From Acanthopleura granulata (taxonomy: Eukaryota > Mollusca > Polyplacophora > Chitonida > Chitonidae), in contig JABBOT010000017.1 in assembly GCA_016165875.1 (NCBI GenBank), positions 1,279,330 through 1,343,329 of the forward strand: a stretch of DNA of 64,000 nucleotides. The letters run 5' to 3'. How positions within the stretch are numbered: position 1 is the first letter of the stretch; every line of letters begins with the position of its first letter. The notes under the pieces were generated by a model. That model searched no databases and was not told the DNA's origin. It saw only the letters and a program-made list of their open reading frames with translations. This document shows, piece after piece, positions 11,923-23,300 of the stretch. The position numbers and the translations under genes are program-made.

Positions 11923-12489
11923 CACTTTCGGGTATATCTGCGACATACTTTTGCGATTCGACTGGCTGTTGGGTCTGCTTAAATGACATTTATTTATCAC
12001 GAATATGTTCGTATTGATAACGTCAACCTTCGCCAGAATGGTAATCTGTAGGAAGCGATAAGTGTGTTCATTGGAGAAGCAGTTTTGAAGTTGTTCCTTC
12101 TATTACAGTAAGATTTTCGTAATCTTGCGTATAAATAGGGTACATGAGATCAGAGTGTTCAAATTGAGTTCCCCTTTTCTGCTGCTTATGATATTGCTTT
12201 ACGTCATAGAGTCTGTAAGCTAAAGGGTGTAGGTTTCCTAAGGGTTGTGATCAGTTTCCTTCACAGCCTAAGTCATATTAAGTCTGACCTCACTTCATAG
12301 GTTGTGTAAGTGTAATGTTTTTGATTACGGCTAGGTGGGCGTCGATTCTGGCTAGACTGGTGGCTTGTATCATAGAGGGTTTGAACACATGCCGAGCTGG
12401 TCATTTTTATGGCTGGAATGAAGATGAGTGCCCAGAGTAAAGCACTTACACCCTCAGTCGAAACAGCAAATCAGCTACGAGAACACGTT

Positions 12490-13330
12490 TAACGAACTAA
12501 CCTGAAGAGTGGGCGCATTCTGAATCTAAGACGAGTCTCTGACTTACCACTCTTGTGTTGTAGTGACCTTAGGGAGGGCACACTCTATACCAAAGCTGTG
12601 CCTCTAATATACCACTCTTGAGTTGTACTGACCTCGGCGAGGGCGCACTCTGCCTCGAAGTTGTGACTCTAATGTACCATTCTTGTGTTGTACTGACGTT
12701 AGTTGCACACCTTCACAATATCAAGGTTTATTTTTCGCGTCGCTATACAAGATTTGTTGACCTCTTCCAATACTATAATCATAACAGAAACTAGCATAAA
12801 CTAGGTCATCCAATGAATTTTCTCATTAAGTCCTACTTTTTTTATCCGTAATCATCTACCTAAATTCTACCTTGCACACATCCCCTCACACCTTCGCCCT
12901 GATGACTTGTTAGTGGAAAGAAGTTGTAGGTAAGGAAATGGCCTCATTGTGGAGCTCTCTCCAGGAATCATGTGGCTCGAATCTACCACTCCTGTACTGT
13001 ACGGAACTGATCGAGAGCACTTGCATCAAACCTTTGGCTCTAATCTGCCACACTTCTGCTGTATGGACCTCAGCAATCGGGCACACCGCATGAAACTGTG
13101 GCTCTTATCCACCACACCTACACTATACGGAAATGATCACTTTGCATAAAGCCCGTGGCTGTAATCCATCACTCATCTAATTACGGAACTCATCGTAGCG
13201 TTCTCTATCAGGCCGTGGCTCTGATGATACACATCTGTACCGTAAGAGCCTCAGCAAGTGGAAACTGAGCAATAAAGGTCTGGCTCTAATGTACCACCCG
13301 AGTACTGTGCGCACCTACGACTGGCCAATA
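12490..13330 (+). repeat. Degenerate tandem array, period about 60-65 bp
   Basis: The block tggctctaatctaccac recurs at about 12972, 13035, 13099, 13156, 13216 and 13281, and in an earlier group at about 12535, 12600 and 12665. The two groups are separated by about 230 bases of unrelated AT-rich DNA. Units are strongly diverged. Confidence 0.75.
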
Positions 13331-15515
13331 CCTTGTCTTCTTTCACACGTTGTCAGTACATGTGATGATGTCGGATTTCTGTTCCAAGAGCTTGTAATGT
13401 ACCTGTACCGAGACGTCATTAAGGAATAATCAAGATATTATTGTCCAAATTGCCTTGTGATGCTAGACAGCGAATGTTCAGTGAAAATTATGCCGTTTTG
13501 ATAATATCTACCAGGTGCGAAATTACAGATGCTTACACAACAGACTCTAGATGACAGATTATTAAACCTTCTTGTAAAACCCTATTTTTATTATACCTGC
13601 AGGATTTTTTTTTCATTAAATTAACAGCATTTTAATTAGGTATACCGGTGAGTTATATAGCCTATAAAACCGAATATTCCACGTTTTTTTCTATTGCACA
13701 ACAAAGCAAAATTGGTCTGATAGTGTTTCGGAAAGAATGTCTGGACAGAAACCTTTTTTCTGCTGTTGTCAAGTTCTTCATTATCGACGTTTTGGGGATC
13801 AAAGGTCCTTTGCCTATTGACATTATTTCAGCTTCGACAGGAAATTTTAGACATTTAAGTCGGAATGCAGAGGATTCGTTTAAGCATTCATTTTACACAC
13901 TTATAGCGTTTTCCTCGTCTCTGGTGAGTCAATAGCGCTGCAGGTGGCCTCAAACCCTTGTAAGCTTTACTGACTGATTTCTTCCGCAAATGTGTCAAAT
14001 TTGCAAACGTTATTATAAATAATTGATTGTTTCGGCAGTTAAATGTTCAGCTGTAATGAACGTTTCAGTTATTACATGTCAACGTTAAATGTCTGAATCT
14101 GCCTGATTAAGGTTACCCCGTGTCTTGAGGAAATTTTCAAGCGGAAGATGTCCAAAATTATCGGATTCATTTGTCGTATATATAAAATTAGCTATTGTGT
14201 TTATCAAAATTACCCCTTCTAACTGACCTGTGCATGGCGCTACAAGATGCTAACGTAAAGATGGTGCTAATCGAAACTTCCCCTCTCTTTGATCAAGCAA
14301 TCGGCAATGACACTACAGATGTGTATTGATCGATCTGTCTATTATCTTGTCAGCGCTCCTGTCTAGTTTCGATTATCAAGGCAGCCACCAAAGAGAAAGA
14401 CGATGGTGTTATTGAACGGTAAGGCAGGGGACGACGACATCAAACTTTCCACACTCTTACCTTAATCGCTAGGTATGAGTCAAGAAAGGCAAGTTTCAAC
14501 CCGTTTTGATAATTACACTGCCCTGGTCGACTTGGCCGGGTTTTCAGTGAACAGTAGGTCTGCCGCATACGGGTGTACTGTTAAAAATGCCCGTCAAATA
14601 ACAGGAAAACACTGGCTACCAACACACAAGTCTAATTAATTTAGCGAGAGGTCATACTCAGGAGGGCAGGGGTTGTCCTATTTCGACATTTTAATTCTTA
14701 AGTAAAACAATTTTTGGTTTCAATCTAAAATCTGCGTAATCGGTATGATAAGGGGTCGGTTTTGGTAATTACGTTCAGCAGTGTGGACTTCCATATCGAA
14801 TATCTTAATAGTGGTAAAGATGTTGCACTTTTTCGATCTTTAGAACAGGGAATATGTACTCAGCCGTAAAAGTAACATCGAGGCTTTCTTTTTTTCCATT
14901 TTTGCAGTCGAGGTTTTATTGAAGCAGGCGCCGAAGAAAGAGAAAGAAAACATCCCAGAGAATGTGATAAGGTTGAAGTTTTTCTTTCTTTTAAAAAAAA
15001 GTTAAGAAAAAAACTTCCAGGAAAACATCACGGGTCCCGAGATTATCAGCCAAGCGGATTACAACTTGGTTCATAATTTTGTCTAAATCGCGATATATGT
15101 GACAAAATATTTGGCTGGTTATCTTGGGCCTCGCAATGTTATTTCGAGGACAAAGACAATCAGCCAATGATAGGGTCACATAGGCCTACATGAGTCTTTC
15201 AAAAGAAAAGCACGAAAGAAAACGTAATCTGATTATCTCGAGGCTCGACGCCATTCTCTGGGACTTATGTTTGAAACAAAAGGAAAACTCCAACCCGATA
15301 AAAAGTTTGTGAGATATCCACAGATGGCTGAAGATTTACATCGGTTACTGTTTACAGTAACAGATAATATTAATCCTTGTCCTACAGGCCAAATATACCA
15401 CGTGTGCTACTTTGAGCAATCCAGTTTCCTTCACAATGAGAGCGACCGCTTTCGTACAAACGAAAAGTTCTACACGGGCCTGGTCGATTAGGACTTGGAG
15501 CTGTATTAAGACCAG
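13331..15515. other. No gene recognised
   Basis: A 95-codon frame at 13648-13935 is AT-rich and unsupported. Nothing else seen. Confidence 0.45.
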
Positions 15516-15655
15516 TTATTTATTTACATGATTGATGTTTTATGCCGTACTCAAGAATATTTCATTTGCACGACGGCGGTCAGCATTATGGTGGGAGGAA
15601 ACCGGACAGGAATCGAGCGAAAGCCAAGACCATCCGCAGGTTACTGGCGGACAGA
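15516..15655 (-). mobile_element. SINE body, reverse orientation
   Basis: It contains tttatgccgtactcaagaat, cgacggcggtcagcatta, tggtgggaggaaaccgg and ccatccgcaggttactgg. Confidence 0.75.
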
Positions 15656-16491
15656 ATTAGGGATAGTTTTATACACTCCATGCACGTGAGCTGATATTGT
15701 CTGAAGGTTTACAGTCCACAGAAGTTTTGGATCCCGTGTGGACGCCTTCCGAAAGTAAAAATAACAACTTTAGTTCTTATGTGCCATTATGTTTCTGTCG
15801 AATTTTATGGCTGAAGTTCATTCCGACATACCCTTTTATGGTGTTCATGTTTTCATGCTGTCGCTGGCATGATACTTACATTCCTTGGGGATGCAATCTC
15901 TTTAACCGTGTCGGGCGACAAAATTTTCTTGACTGTTGGGTATGAAGATAACCAAGAGTGTTCTTCGAATTGTCTAACACTCCAATGAAATAACACTGGA
16001 ATATGGCAATAAAATTCATAAATTCGATCTGGCTTAAAGATTTTATGCAACGCTACAAGCTTGCTCAGTCTTTCGTCTATGTTTCCATTAACTCCAAAAC
16101 AAATCAAAGATGACAGGCCTAATTACTGGCACGGGTGTATCTAGGGAATCGTTAACCACAGGCAGCACTGACAACCAGTTTGCTTTTCTTTACGCAGACG
16201 TGTTTATTACAAAGCCGTATGCATGCTAAGCTGGAAAGGAAGCACCGCAAATGAAACACATCAGTGTTAAGCACAGGATGGTGAAAACAAATGCTCGAAA
16301 ATGAGGCTGTTAATTATACAAATGAGGTGATAATGGCGTAAAATTGTGTACTTCTCATTAATTTATACGGCTATAGCTTTTCTCCATCGTCGAAGCCCAG
16401 GTTCTAAGGATGCGTTACTTTTCTGGAAGAGAATATTTGCGAGTGCTCCACATGAGACACATACGTGATGAAATGAGACACATACGTTATC
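15656..16491. other. No gene recognised; LINE insertion target flank
   Basis: Unique-looking DNA leading to the target-site duplication. Confidence 0.45.
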
Positions 16492-16504
16492 GTAATCCTG
16501 TAGA
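16492..16504. repeat. Target-site duplication, 3' side of the LINE
   Basis: Sequence gtaatcctgtaga, identical over 13 bases to 20658-20670. It lies directly beside the ATTC-type tail of the element. Confidence 0.8.
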
Positions 16505-16741
16505 ATGAATGAATGATTATGGCTTAACGCCACATCGGCAATATCTCAGCCATATCGTGGCGAGAACAAGGTGGAAACACGAGACAGTAAAGGTTTTCGG
16601 TATTCGCTGGAGAATATTAAAAAGAAAACAAAAATGTTCGGACATTCGGTTAAAATCAGGTAAGAAAAACGAAAACAGTTAAAACTCGAAGACAGCATGA
16701 TAAGGAAATTTTATAACAAATATTTATTTTGAGAATAAAAT
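16505..16741 (-). repeat. LINE 3' UTR and ATTC-repeat tail
   Basis: After the ORF2 stop an AT-rich segment leads into the minus-strand text attgccgatgtggcgttaag, then repeated attc units in place of poly(A). Orphan copies of this tail occur elsewhere in the window. Confidence 0.75.
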
Positions 16742-18790
16742 TTATATTTTATGATAAAGGCCTATGGCCTTCAAATATTTTATGACAGCGTCGCAAGCGA
16801 TGCTGTCAAACAAATCATACATGGAGTTTACCGTGTAGAATCTTTGCCGCACATGGGCAAAGTCCACACAGTCAACCGGGATATGTTTGATGCCGTATTG
16901 CGCATCGCATCCAACACACTCGGGAGCACTGCTCCCATCCAGGATAAAATTGTGTGTTAGACGAGAATTTTAGATATGGGTTTACTAAGAGCAGCTTTCG
17001 CTTCCCTGTCTGCCCCTGTGTTTCCGTGAATACCAGTATGACTTGGTATCCAACAGAATACAATATCTTTCCGTCTTTCAATTAACTTTCTTTGGATGGC
17101 TAATATTTCTAGTATTAACGGGTTTTGAAATTTCTTTTGCTCTATTGCCAAAAGGCAGGACAACGAGTCACTGCATATGACTGCTCTGTGGGCAGCGCCG
17201 GATGAAACGTATGATAAAGCCAAAAGTATAGCTCTGGCCTCGGCAGAAAATACTGAAGACGAGGATGGAAGGCGAAGAGAGGTGACTCGCTGTTCCAAGA
17301 CAGCCGCAGCCGCCACCCTGTCTCCATCCTTTGACCCGTCTGTATATGTGAATTTATAATCGGGATAATTAGCTTTTACTTCAGCGAAACTTTGCTGAAT
17401 TATAACAGGGTTTGTATGGGATTTCTTATGTTGACGTAGATCAAATATTAATTTAGCTTGTGGAAGAAGCCAGGGAGGAGACTCCGGAAAAGAAACCGGA
17501 GCTATGTCCTCCAGCTTGATGTTAGCTTCCACAATATGGTCCCGAACACGAAGACCAAAGGAAGAAATTTTGTTGGGACATTTATTATATTTATCTGCGT
17601 ATGATGGATTAAAAACACAGTCGTAGGCAGGGTTTGTAGGGTGAGCTTTCAGCTTAGCGACGTATTGAAGGCTGAGTTTTATACGCCTGTGATATAAAGA
17701 AGGCTCATTAGCGTCTACGTATAAACTCTCTACCGGTGAGGTCCTATAGGCACCAAGGCTGAGCCTTAAACCTTGGTGATGGACCGGATCCAACATTTTA
17801 AGGTATGATTTCCTAGCGGAACCATAAATGATGGATCCATAGTCCAATTTAGACATCACCAGAGGACGATACAAATTAAGTAACACTGATCGGTCAGCAC
17901 CCCACTCAGTGCTAGACACGACCTTAATTATATCCACAGCCTTTGTACATTTAGCTTTAAGCATTTTTATGTGAGCTATAAAGGATAATTCACTGTCGAA
18001 TATAACCCCTAAAAATTTCTCCAACAATTTTCACTGGTTCATCACAAAATTTAAGCTCAGGGTCTAGATGGGGTTTGCGTTTATTACAGAAATGCATACC
18101 CACGGTTTTAGACGTAGAGAATCTAAAACCATTGGCAACTGCCCATTTCTCGATCTTATTGAGACAAAGCTGCAGTTGACACTCGATGTTATTCATATTT
18201 TTAGCGCGGTAGCATATCAGGAAATCATCTACATATAAACAACCCTCAATACCAGATGTTAATGTTTGAGCCAAGCTGTTAATTTTTATGCTGAACAGTG
18301 TTGGTGAAACGATACTGCCCTGGGGCACACCCATCTCTTGTTCATAAGGGTCCGAAAGAGTGGATCCCACTCGTACCTTAAACTAACGATCAGATAAAAA
18401 CTGAGATATAAATAAAGGTAAGCGACCTTTTAAACCCATATCAGCAAGGTCTTTTAAAATACCATATTTCCATGTGGTGTCGTAGGCCTTTTCCAAGTCG
18501 AAAAATATCGATACCACATGTTCATTATTAATAAAACCATCACGAATGAAGGTTTCAAATCGAACAAGGTGATCCATAGTGGATCGACCTTGACGAAAAC
18601 CACATTGAATGTTTGATAAAAGCATGTTGGCTTCAAGAAACCAAACAAGTCTATCATTTATCATCCATTCCATAGTCTTACAGATGCAACTGGTAAGAGC
18701 TATGGGACGGTAATTTCTCGGATCACTGTGATCCTTACCCGGTTTAGGGACCGGGATAACATACGCCTCTCTCCATGATGGGGAACGTTG
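16742..18790 (-). pseudogene. LINE ORF2 remnant: reverse transcriptase, RNase H, CCHC tail; endonuclease absent
   Basis: The remnant starts inside the reverse transcriptase (SPSWREAYVIPVPKPGKD, NYRPIALTS, QCGFRQGRSTMDHL, FFDLEKAYDT). An in-frame TAG at 18383-18385 (after FLSDR) stands where the family usually has glutamine. It then continues MGVPQGSIVSPTLF and the catalytic CLYVDDFL (about 18225-18236). A frameshift near 18005 leads to KFLGVIFDSELSF. RNase H follows (TDGS near 17331-17342, SAEARAILLAL, SDSLSCLLAI, WIPSHTGIHGNTGADREAK). A stop and frameshift at about 16957 precede THNFILDGSSAPECVGC and HIPVDCVDF, a C-terminal CCHC knuckle, ending LYHKI and TAA at 16742-16744. Confidence 0.88.
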
Positions 18791-20020
18791 AAGGACCGAC
18801 GTCCTGCAACGACCCAAACTTATTGAAAGTTCGGATAGGGTCCCTAGTAGCCTTGGAGGGACGCTGTGTGGGGCCACTAGGTTTACCTTTCTTGTGATGT
18901 TTATCACCCGCTGCATTTAGTGAAGACTCAACGGGTTTAGAGGATTTGGATTTATTTGCACAAGGTTTGTGGTGAGATGGAGAATCAGGTGAAGTAGCGG
19001 CTTTTTCAGTAAGATTGATATCGGTTTGTGATGAAGAACTGGCCGTGTTGTCCAAGGGATTTACGACCAGTTTGTGTGGCTTCTCTCTACCAATGGGCCA
19101 AGTGAATGATGTTTGAACTCCTACCGAAACGGAGGGTTTCTTGACAACATTGGCATAGGTAGATTTAGTCAGGCCATTGGTGACAGAGACAAGACGTTTG
19201 GCTTCTTGATACGATAAGTTATTTTTGCATTTAAGGGTTATGATTTCCTTTTCCTTTTTGAAGACAGGGCAATCTTTGGAAGAGGCCATGTGGGCTCCGC
19301 TGCAATTCCAGCATTTTATGGTGTTTGTGCAGTCGAAACCCTCGTGACCAGCTTCCGCACATCTGAAACAGACCAGTTTATTTCGGCATTGACCCCTGCC
19401 ATGGCCAAACCTCTGGTAGGCGAAACACCTGGTCGAATTCGGTATGAATAATTCTACCCGCACACTGTACGGCCCGATGAACATTGATGTTGGGAGAGAC
19501 GGGTTATTAAACGTTACGCGATACGTATTTGTTTTAATGAGGTTCCCATCTCTCTTGATGGTAAAACGTTTGGCGTTGAGTACGCCCTGGTCCTTCAGTT
19601 GCTCTCTTATTTCTTGCTCTGTCATGTCGTATAGATCTTGGTCTCTGTCACGAATGATGCCGTGAGAGCAGTTTAAGGTTTTATGTGGGGTAACAGAAAC
19701 AGCTTGCTCCCCAATATTTTCAATTCTGAGTAAGTTAATGTACTGTTGTTTTCGAAAACATTCTACAAGAATTTTGCCAGAGTTTAACTTTTTCACTTGT
19801 TTCAAAGTGCCTGCGTAGCTCTTCAAAGTTTTATTCAATACGAAAGGATTGATTTTCATCTTTGCCTGATTCTCATTTTTACTAGACATCACCAGAAAGG
19901 ATGGGAAGTGAGAACTTCCCGATTCCATATCCAGTGGTATCTCGTTTTTCCTTTTTTCCCCACAACTGGGGAAGGCTGTGACATAGAAACATTTGGAGTA
20001 GGGGAATTAGAGGTAGACAT
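18790..20020 (-). pseudogene. LINE ORF1 (gag-like, three CCHC zinc knuckles), broken
   Basis: An open frame from 19928 down encodes an RRM-like N-terminal half (FLVM..., GKILVECF) followed by three knuckles: CFAYQRFGHGRGQC, CFRCAEAGHEGFDC and CWNCSGAHMASSKDC. A serine/lysine-rich tail ends FNKFGSLQDV. A better start is the ATG at 20018-20020 (MSTSNSPTPNVSMSQPSPVV), which is in another frame and needs a shift near 19930 to join the rest. The protein would bind RNA in the retrotransposition particle. The frame runs directly into reverse-transcriptase sequence in another frame near 18790, which marks the internal deletion. Confidence 0.85.
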
Positions 20021-20502
20021 AGCGAGACGGTTGGATGATTCATAGCGCCGTGTCTCTCACCCGCCTCGGAGTGTCGATACATGTACGACGAAACCCCTCC
20101 TGCGAGTGACCAGCAGAAGGAGAGACGAGAGTTCCACGCCATCCTCGATAAGATGGATTTTTTGCTCATACTCGAGCAGGCCGAATCTAGTAAATTAGAA
20201 ACGGCCTACTCGATTGACCCTAAAGCCACCGCCCAAACATCCCAACATCTTACTAAAAAACTTCCAACACGGAAAGCAATGACTCTATACCAAATGAAGA
20301 TATCTGAAGGTTGATATACGGACGTCTGGACTGGCGTGACCAGCCGATTGATCGGATCGGGCCATCCGACCGCCCGTCTTTGGAGAAATAAGGGCCGAAG
20401 TGGAGTGTTGGGCGTGAGGATCTCGCAAGATGAACCCGCCCTCAGCCACCAGGATCCCGTCCTCCCCCATCACGGGTCGCAACCCACGGCAAACAGGTTG
20501 CC

Positions 20503-20656
20503 CCTTTTAGTCGCCTTGTACGACAAGCCCGGGGAGGCTGTGGAACTATTCTATTCACCGGAACCACACGGGAGAGTCCTGGGTTAGTCGCCTCGTACGA
20601 CAAGCTTGCCTAGAGGACTGGGGCCCTATTCTTTTCACTCCCGTGAACCCCATGGG
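20503..20656 (-). repeat. Two tandem ~77-bp monomers at the LINE 5' end
   Basis: The 20-base motif agtcgccttgtacgacaagc at 20509-20528 recurs with one change at 20586-20605. Each copy is followed by a similar ctattct-ttcac...cacggg block. Each motif holds a gtcg/cgac hairpin around tcgtacga. Tandem 5' monomers carry the promoter in some other LINEs; that role here is inference. Confidence 0.6.
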
Positions 20657-20657
20657 G

Positions 20658-20670
20658 GTAATCCTGTAGA
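20658..20670. repeat. Target-site duplication, 5' side of the LINE
   Basis: Second copy of gtaatcctgtaga, directly beside the 5' end of the element (minus-strand start ccccatgggg). The match marks the insertion limits. Confidence 0.8.
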
Positions 20671-21162
20671 GGACAGATCTCTGAATGAATGAAATCCCGG
20701 TTTTCAACCCAGTTCTTGATAGTTTAAGGCGGTTTTAAGTCATATTTAGGCCATGTTTAAGCCACGTTTATCAGGCACCTTGCGAAGGCCAGTAGCTTAT
20801 TACTTGAACTCTGCCCATAAGTCAGAACTTAATGAGGAAAAGTATACGGGTAGGGGATCCCTAAGAAACTTTAAGTTTTAAAGAACATTATTGTGTTACG
20901 TCATGCTTGCTTCAGTTTTTGGACTGCATGGTTTCAGTTGACACAAACCTACGTAATCTGCCGTCAACTTCAAGCAACAAGGTTGTGCATGTGTACAAGT
21001 CATCCACGTCATACGTGAGACTTGTATTAAAATACGCACTTCACGGAAAACTATCTGAAAATGGGTCATTATTACAAAAGCGTGGCTTTTTCTTTGCACA
21101 TGGAATATAGGAAACTTCAAGCAGATTATATTCAGCAGAATTTTAAAAGGCTGCACAGTACC
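20671..21162. other. No gene recognised between the LINE and the family A array
   Basis: Short repeated phrases (ggttttaag, ccatgtttaagcc) near 20730-20770 only. Confidence 0.45.
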
Positions 21163-22045
21163 ACCAGAACGACGACGACAGAGTGACAGTTGTCAAGTAG
21201 TAACACACTGCCAGTTAAATCCGGCCTCTGGTCAATTTAACCCTAGTTTTATGCTAACTGTTTTAGTAATTGTTTAAGAAATATGTAACAATGAACAGCA
21301 TCATGGCTTAAACAGAATTAGGTAAAAAATTGCAATGATATTAAATGCAACTTACTAGACGCCACCCCTCTAGAATTACTAAAAATACTGTGATCACAAT
21401 TGATACATATACACCATAACATGATATCGAAGCAAAAGAAACAGGCCGCTGAGATGTCTTCGGAATGCTTAGCCCACCAGCATAATCCCCATTTATGTAG
21501 GAATACAACATAACAGATCACACCACAGAGATTAAAACCAGAGCAACGACAGCAGGGGGATTACATGTTACTCATGGAATCTGGTCTCTTGTCAACTGGC
21601 CTCAGTTACGGTTTTGTTCTAAATATTTATGTGAGTGTCTAACTGTTTATGTAAATGTTTAAGAAGTAGCAACTACACTCCCCTGGCACTATGGCTGAAG
21701 CAGAATTAGGTGAAAAATTCCAGTGATGCTAATTGCAAAATACTCGACGCCACTGGTCTTGAATTACGAAAGATATTTAGTTATGACATTGAATGCGTGT
21801 ATACAATGCAAAGGCACCAGGTCTCGGGGATGCTAATTCCACCAGCAGGATTCAGGTTTATACACAGACAAAAGACAGCAGGATAGACACTAAAGCCCGA
21901 ACAGCAACGACAGTGTGATAGTTGGCAATTTGTCGCACGTTACCAATGAATTCCAGCCTCTAGTCAATTTACATTAGTGGTTTATTCTAACTGTTTATAT
22001 AAGTGTTAAAAAGTAGCAACATATACGACCCATAGCACTATTTGA
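21163..22045 (+). repeat. Three head-to-tail units of a ~365-bp repeat (family A)
   Basis: Units start near 21163, 21537 and 21897 with ccagaRcRacgacag-type text. Each carries taactgttt...gtgtttaagaa, ggcttaaacagaattagg and, in the first two, a ctagaattac-like end. Single copies are dispersed in both orientations through the window. No coding capacity. Confidence 0.75.
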
Positions 22046-22611
22046 CGTTTGCATTGGCCTTTGTGCTGTTTTGTTCATTCTGCAAACTTGAAGACAACAC
22101 AGCTGTTTGTCCCAAGATTTGTCCGAGAGCAAAGTGAGTGCATCTGTAGCCTATACCTGACAGATATAATACGGCTTATCAGCTGTACCCTCTTCCTGCC
22201 TACGCACTCGTGTACATGAAATTAGTGCCATTGCATCGCCAGCCGTGTCTTGATTAACCCATGTCACACTACGTGATGAGCAGGTCTGCACGGGGCGTCT
22301 ACCATCCCCGATACCACCGCTCACGGGCTAAACGATGGAATGGAAAGGGCATACAGCTCCACGTTAAGGGTTATCAAAAACGCTATATCTCTATGGTTAA
22401 TTTCCGTACGCAGATACCGCCTAATAGAGCCAACCGATGGCAGCCCAACAGGTCGCAGTAGTAGCGGGTGAGCAGCAATCATTACTGTTGATCAGATTTG
22501 TATGCCAGGTAAGAAGCTAAAACATGTGTCCAATTTTACACATCAGCTAGATTTTATTACAACTAGACGTGGCGAAGCCTTTATGAAGCATGCTCGACGT
22601 GCTCATGTCAC

Positions 22612-22862
22612 ATGGTGGTCTCGTTGGAACAGGTGGTTAAAGCACTAGCACGCTGCGACTGTCAGACGATTAACCGATGAGGTTATATGCTCAAATCCAC
22701 ATTTCGCTGATTTGTCAGAGATATCAAGTCTGGATTTATGTTAGTTGGAGAAGGTCAATGGTTTTCTCCCAGCACGTCGATTTCTTTTGTCTACAACCCA
22801 GATTGCCCTCTTGTAAGTAAAACATCCTTGAGTATATCAATTAATAACTTAGTCAAACAAGA
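22612..22862 (+). mobile_element. SINE of a second subfamily (different head and body, similar tail)
   Basis: The tRNA-like head (aggtggttaaagcactagca, then gctcaaatccac as a B-box) is followed by a body unlike the common SINE (tcaagtctggatttatgtta, ggagaaggtcaatgg). The end, gtaagtaaaacatccttgag, recalls the common tail. Confidence 0.5.
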
Positions 22863-23124
22863 TGCCTGATATAAAAAAGATGGTTCGTTTTTCTCGTGTT
22901 TGCAAACAACCCTATAGGCGAATAAATCGTTTTTCTTCGATCCCTGACATCCAAGCATGCATCTTCGGGGGGGAGGAGTAGGAATAATTTATTCATTAAA
23001 TTGTAAATGTTTCTTCCATGTTTTACTCCATAATAAAGAATACTCGCTTGGTCAGATACAGATGTGAATGATGGCTAAAAAAATGTAAAATATAAAATCA
23101 TGGTGAGTAAAATTGTTGGGAGTA

Positions 23125-23300
23125 ACGATGACGTAATATTTGTCGCATGTAAACGGTTTTGTAATCTCACCTGTGTTCAATTCACCTCACAAGAGGTTTT
23201 CGTGTAACTGTTCATGTAAATGTGTCAATATTAACAACTTGGCAACATGGTTTCAGGAGTATAAGGTAAAAAAAGTACAATAATGTTAATAACAGCTTAT
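23125..23300 (+). repeat. Family A copy, diverged
   Basis: It contains taactgttcatgtaaatgtg and agtataaggtaaaaaaagta, in the order expected for the family. Confidence 0.4.

Larger units (their letters stand above)
16505..20657 (-). mobile_element. Non-LTR retrotransposon (LINE, RNase H-bearing, I-like group), defective
   Basis: On the minus strand the element reads: two ~77-bp monomers at the 5' end, an untranslated leader, ORF1 with three CCHC zinc knuckles, reverse transcriptase, RNase H, a C-terminal CCHC knuckle and a short 3' UTR ending in ATTC repeats. A perfect 13-bp repeat, gtaatcctgtaga, flanks it at 16492-16504 and 20658-20670, so this is one insertion whose 5' end is preserved. 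The endonuclease is missing: ORF1 runs straight into the reverse transcriptase near 18790. ORF2 also has an in-frame TAG and at least two frameshifts. RNase H and the ORF1 knuckles point to the I superfamily (I/Nimb-like); clade is inference. Confidence 0.9.

Noticed and set aside
20081..20314. Host gene exon next to the LINE
   Set aside because: It lies inside the limits set by the target-site duplication, so it belongs to the LINE leader.
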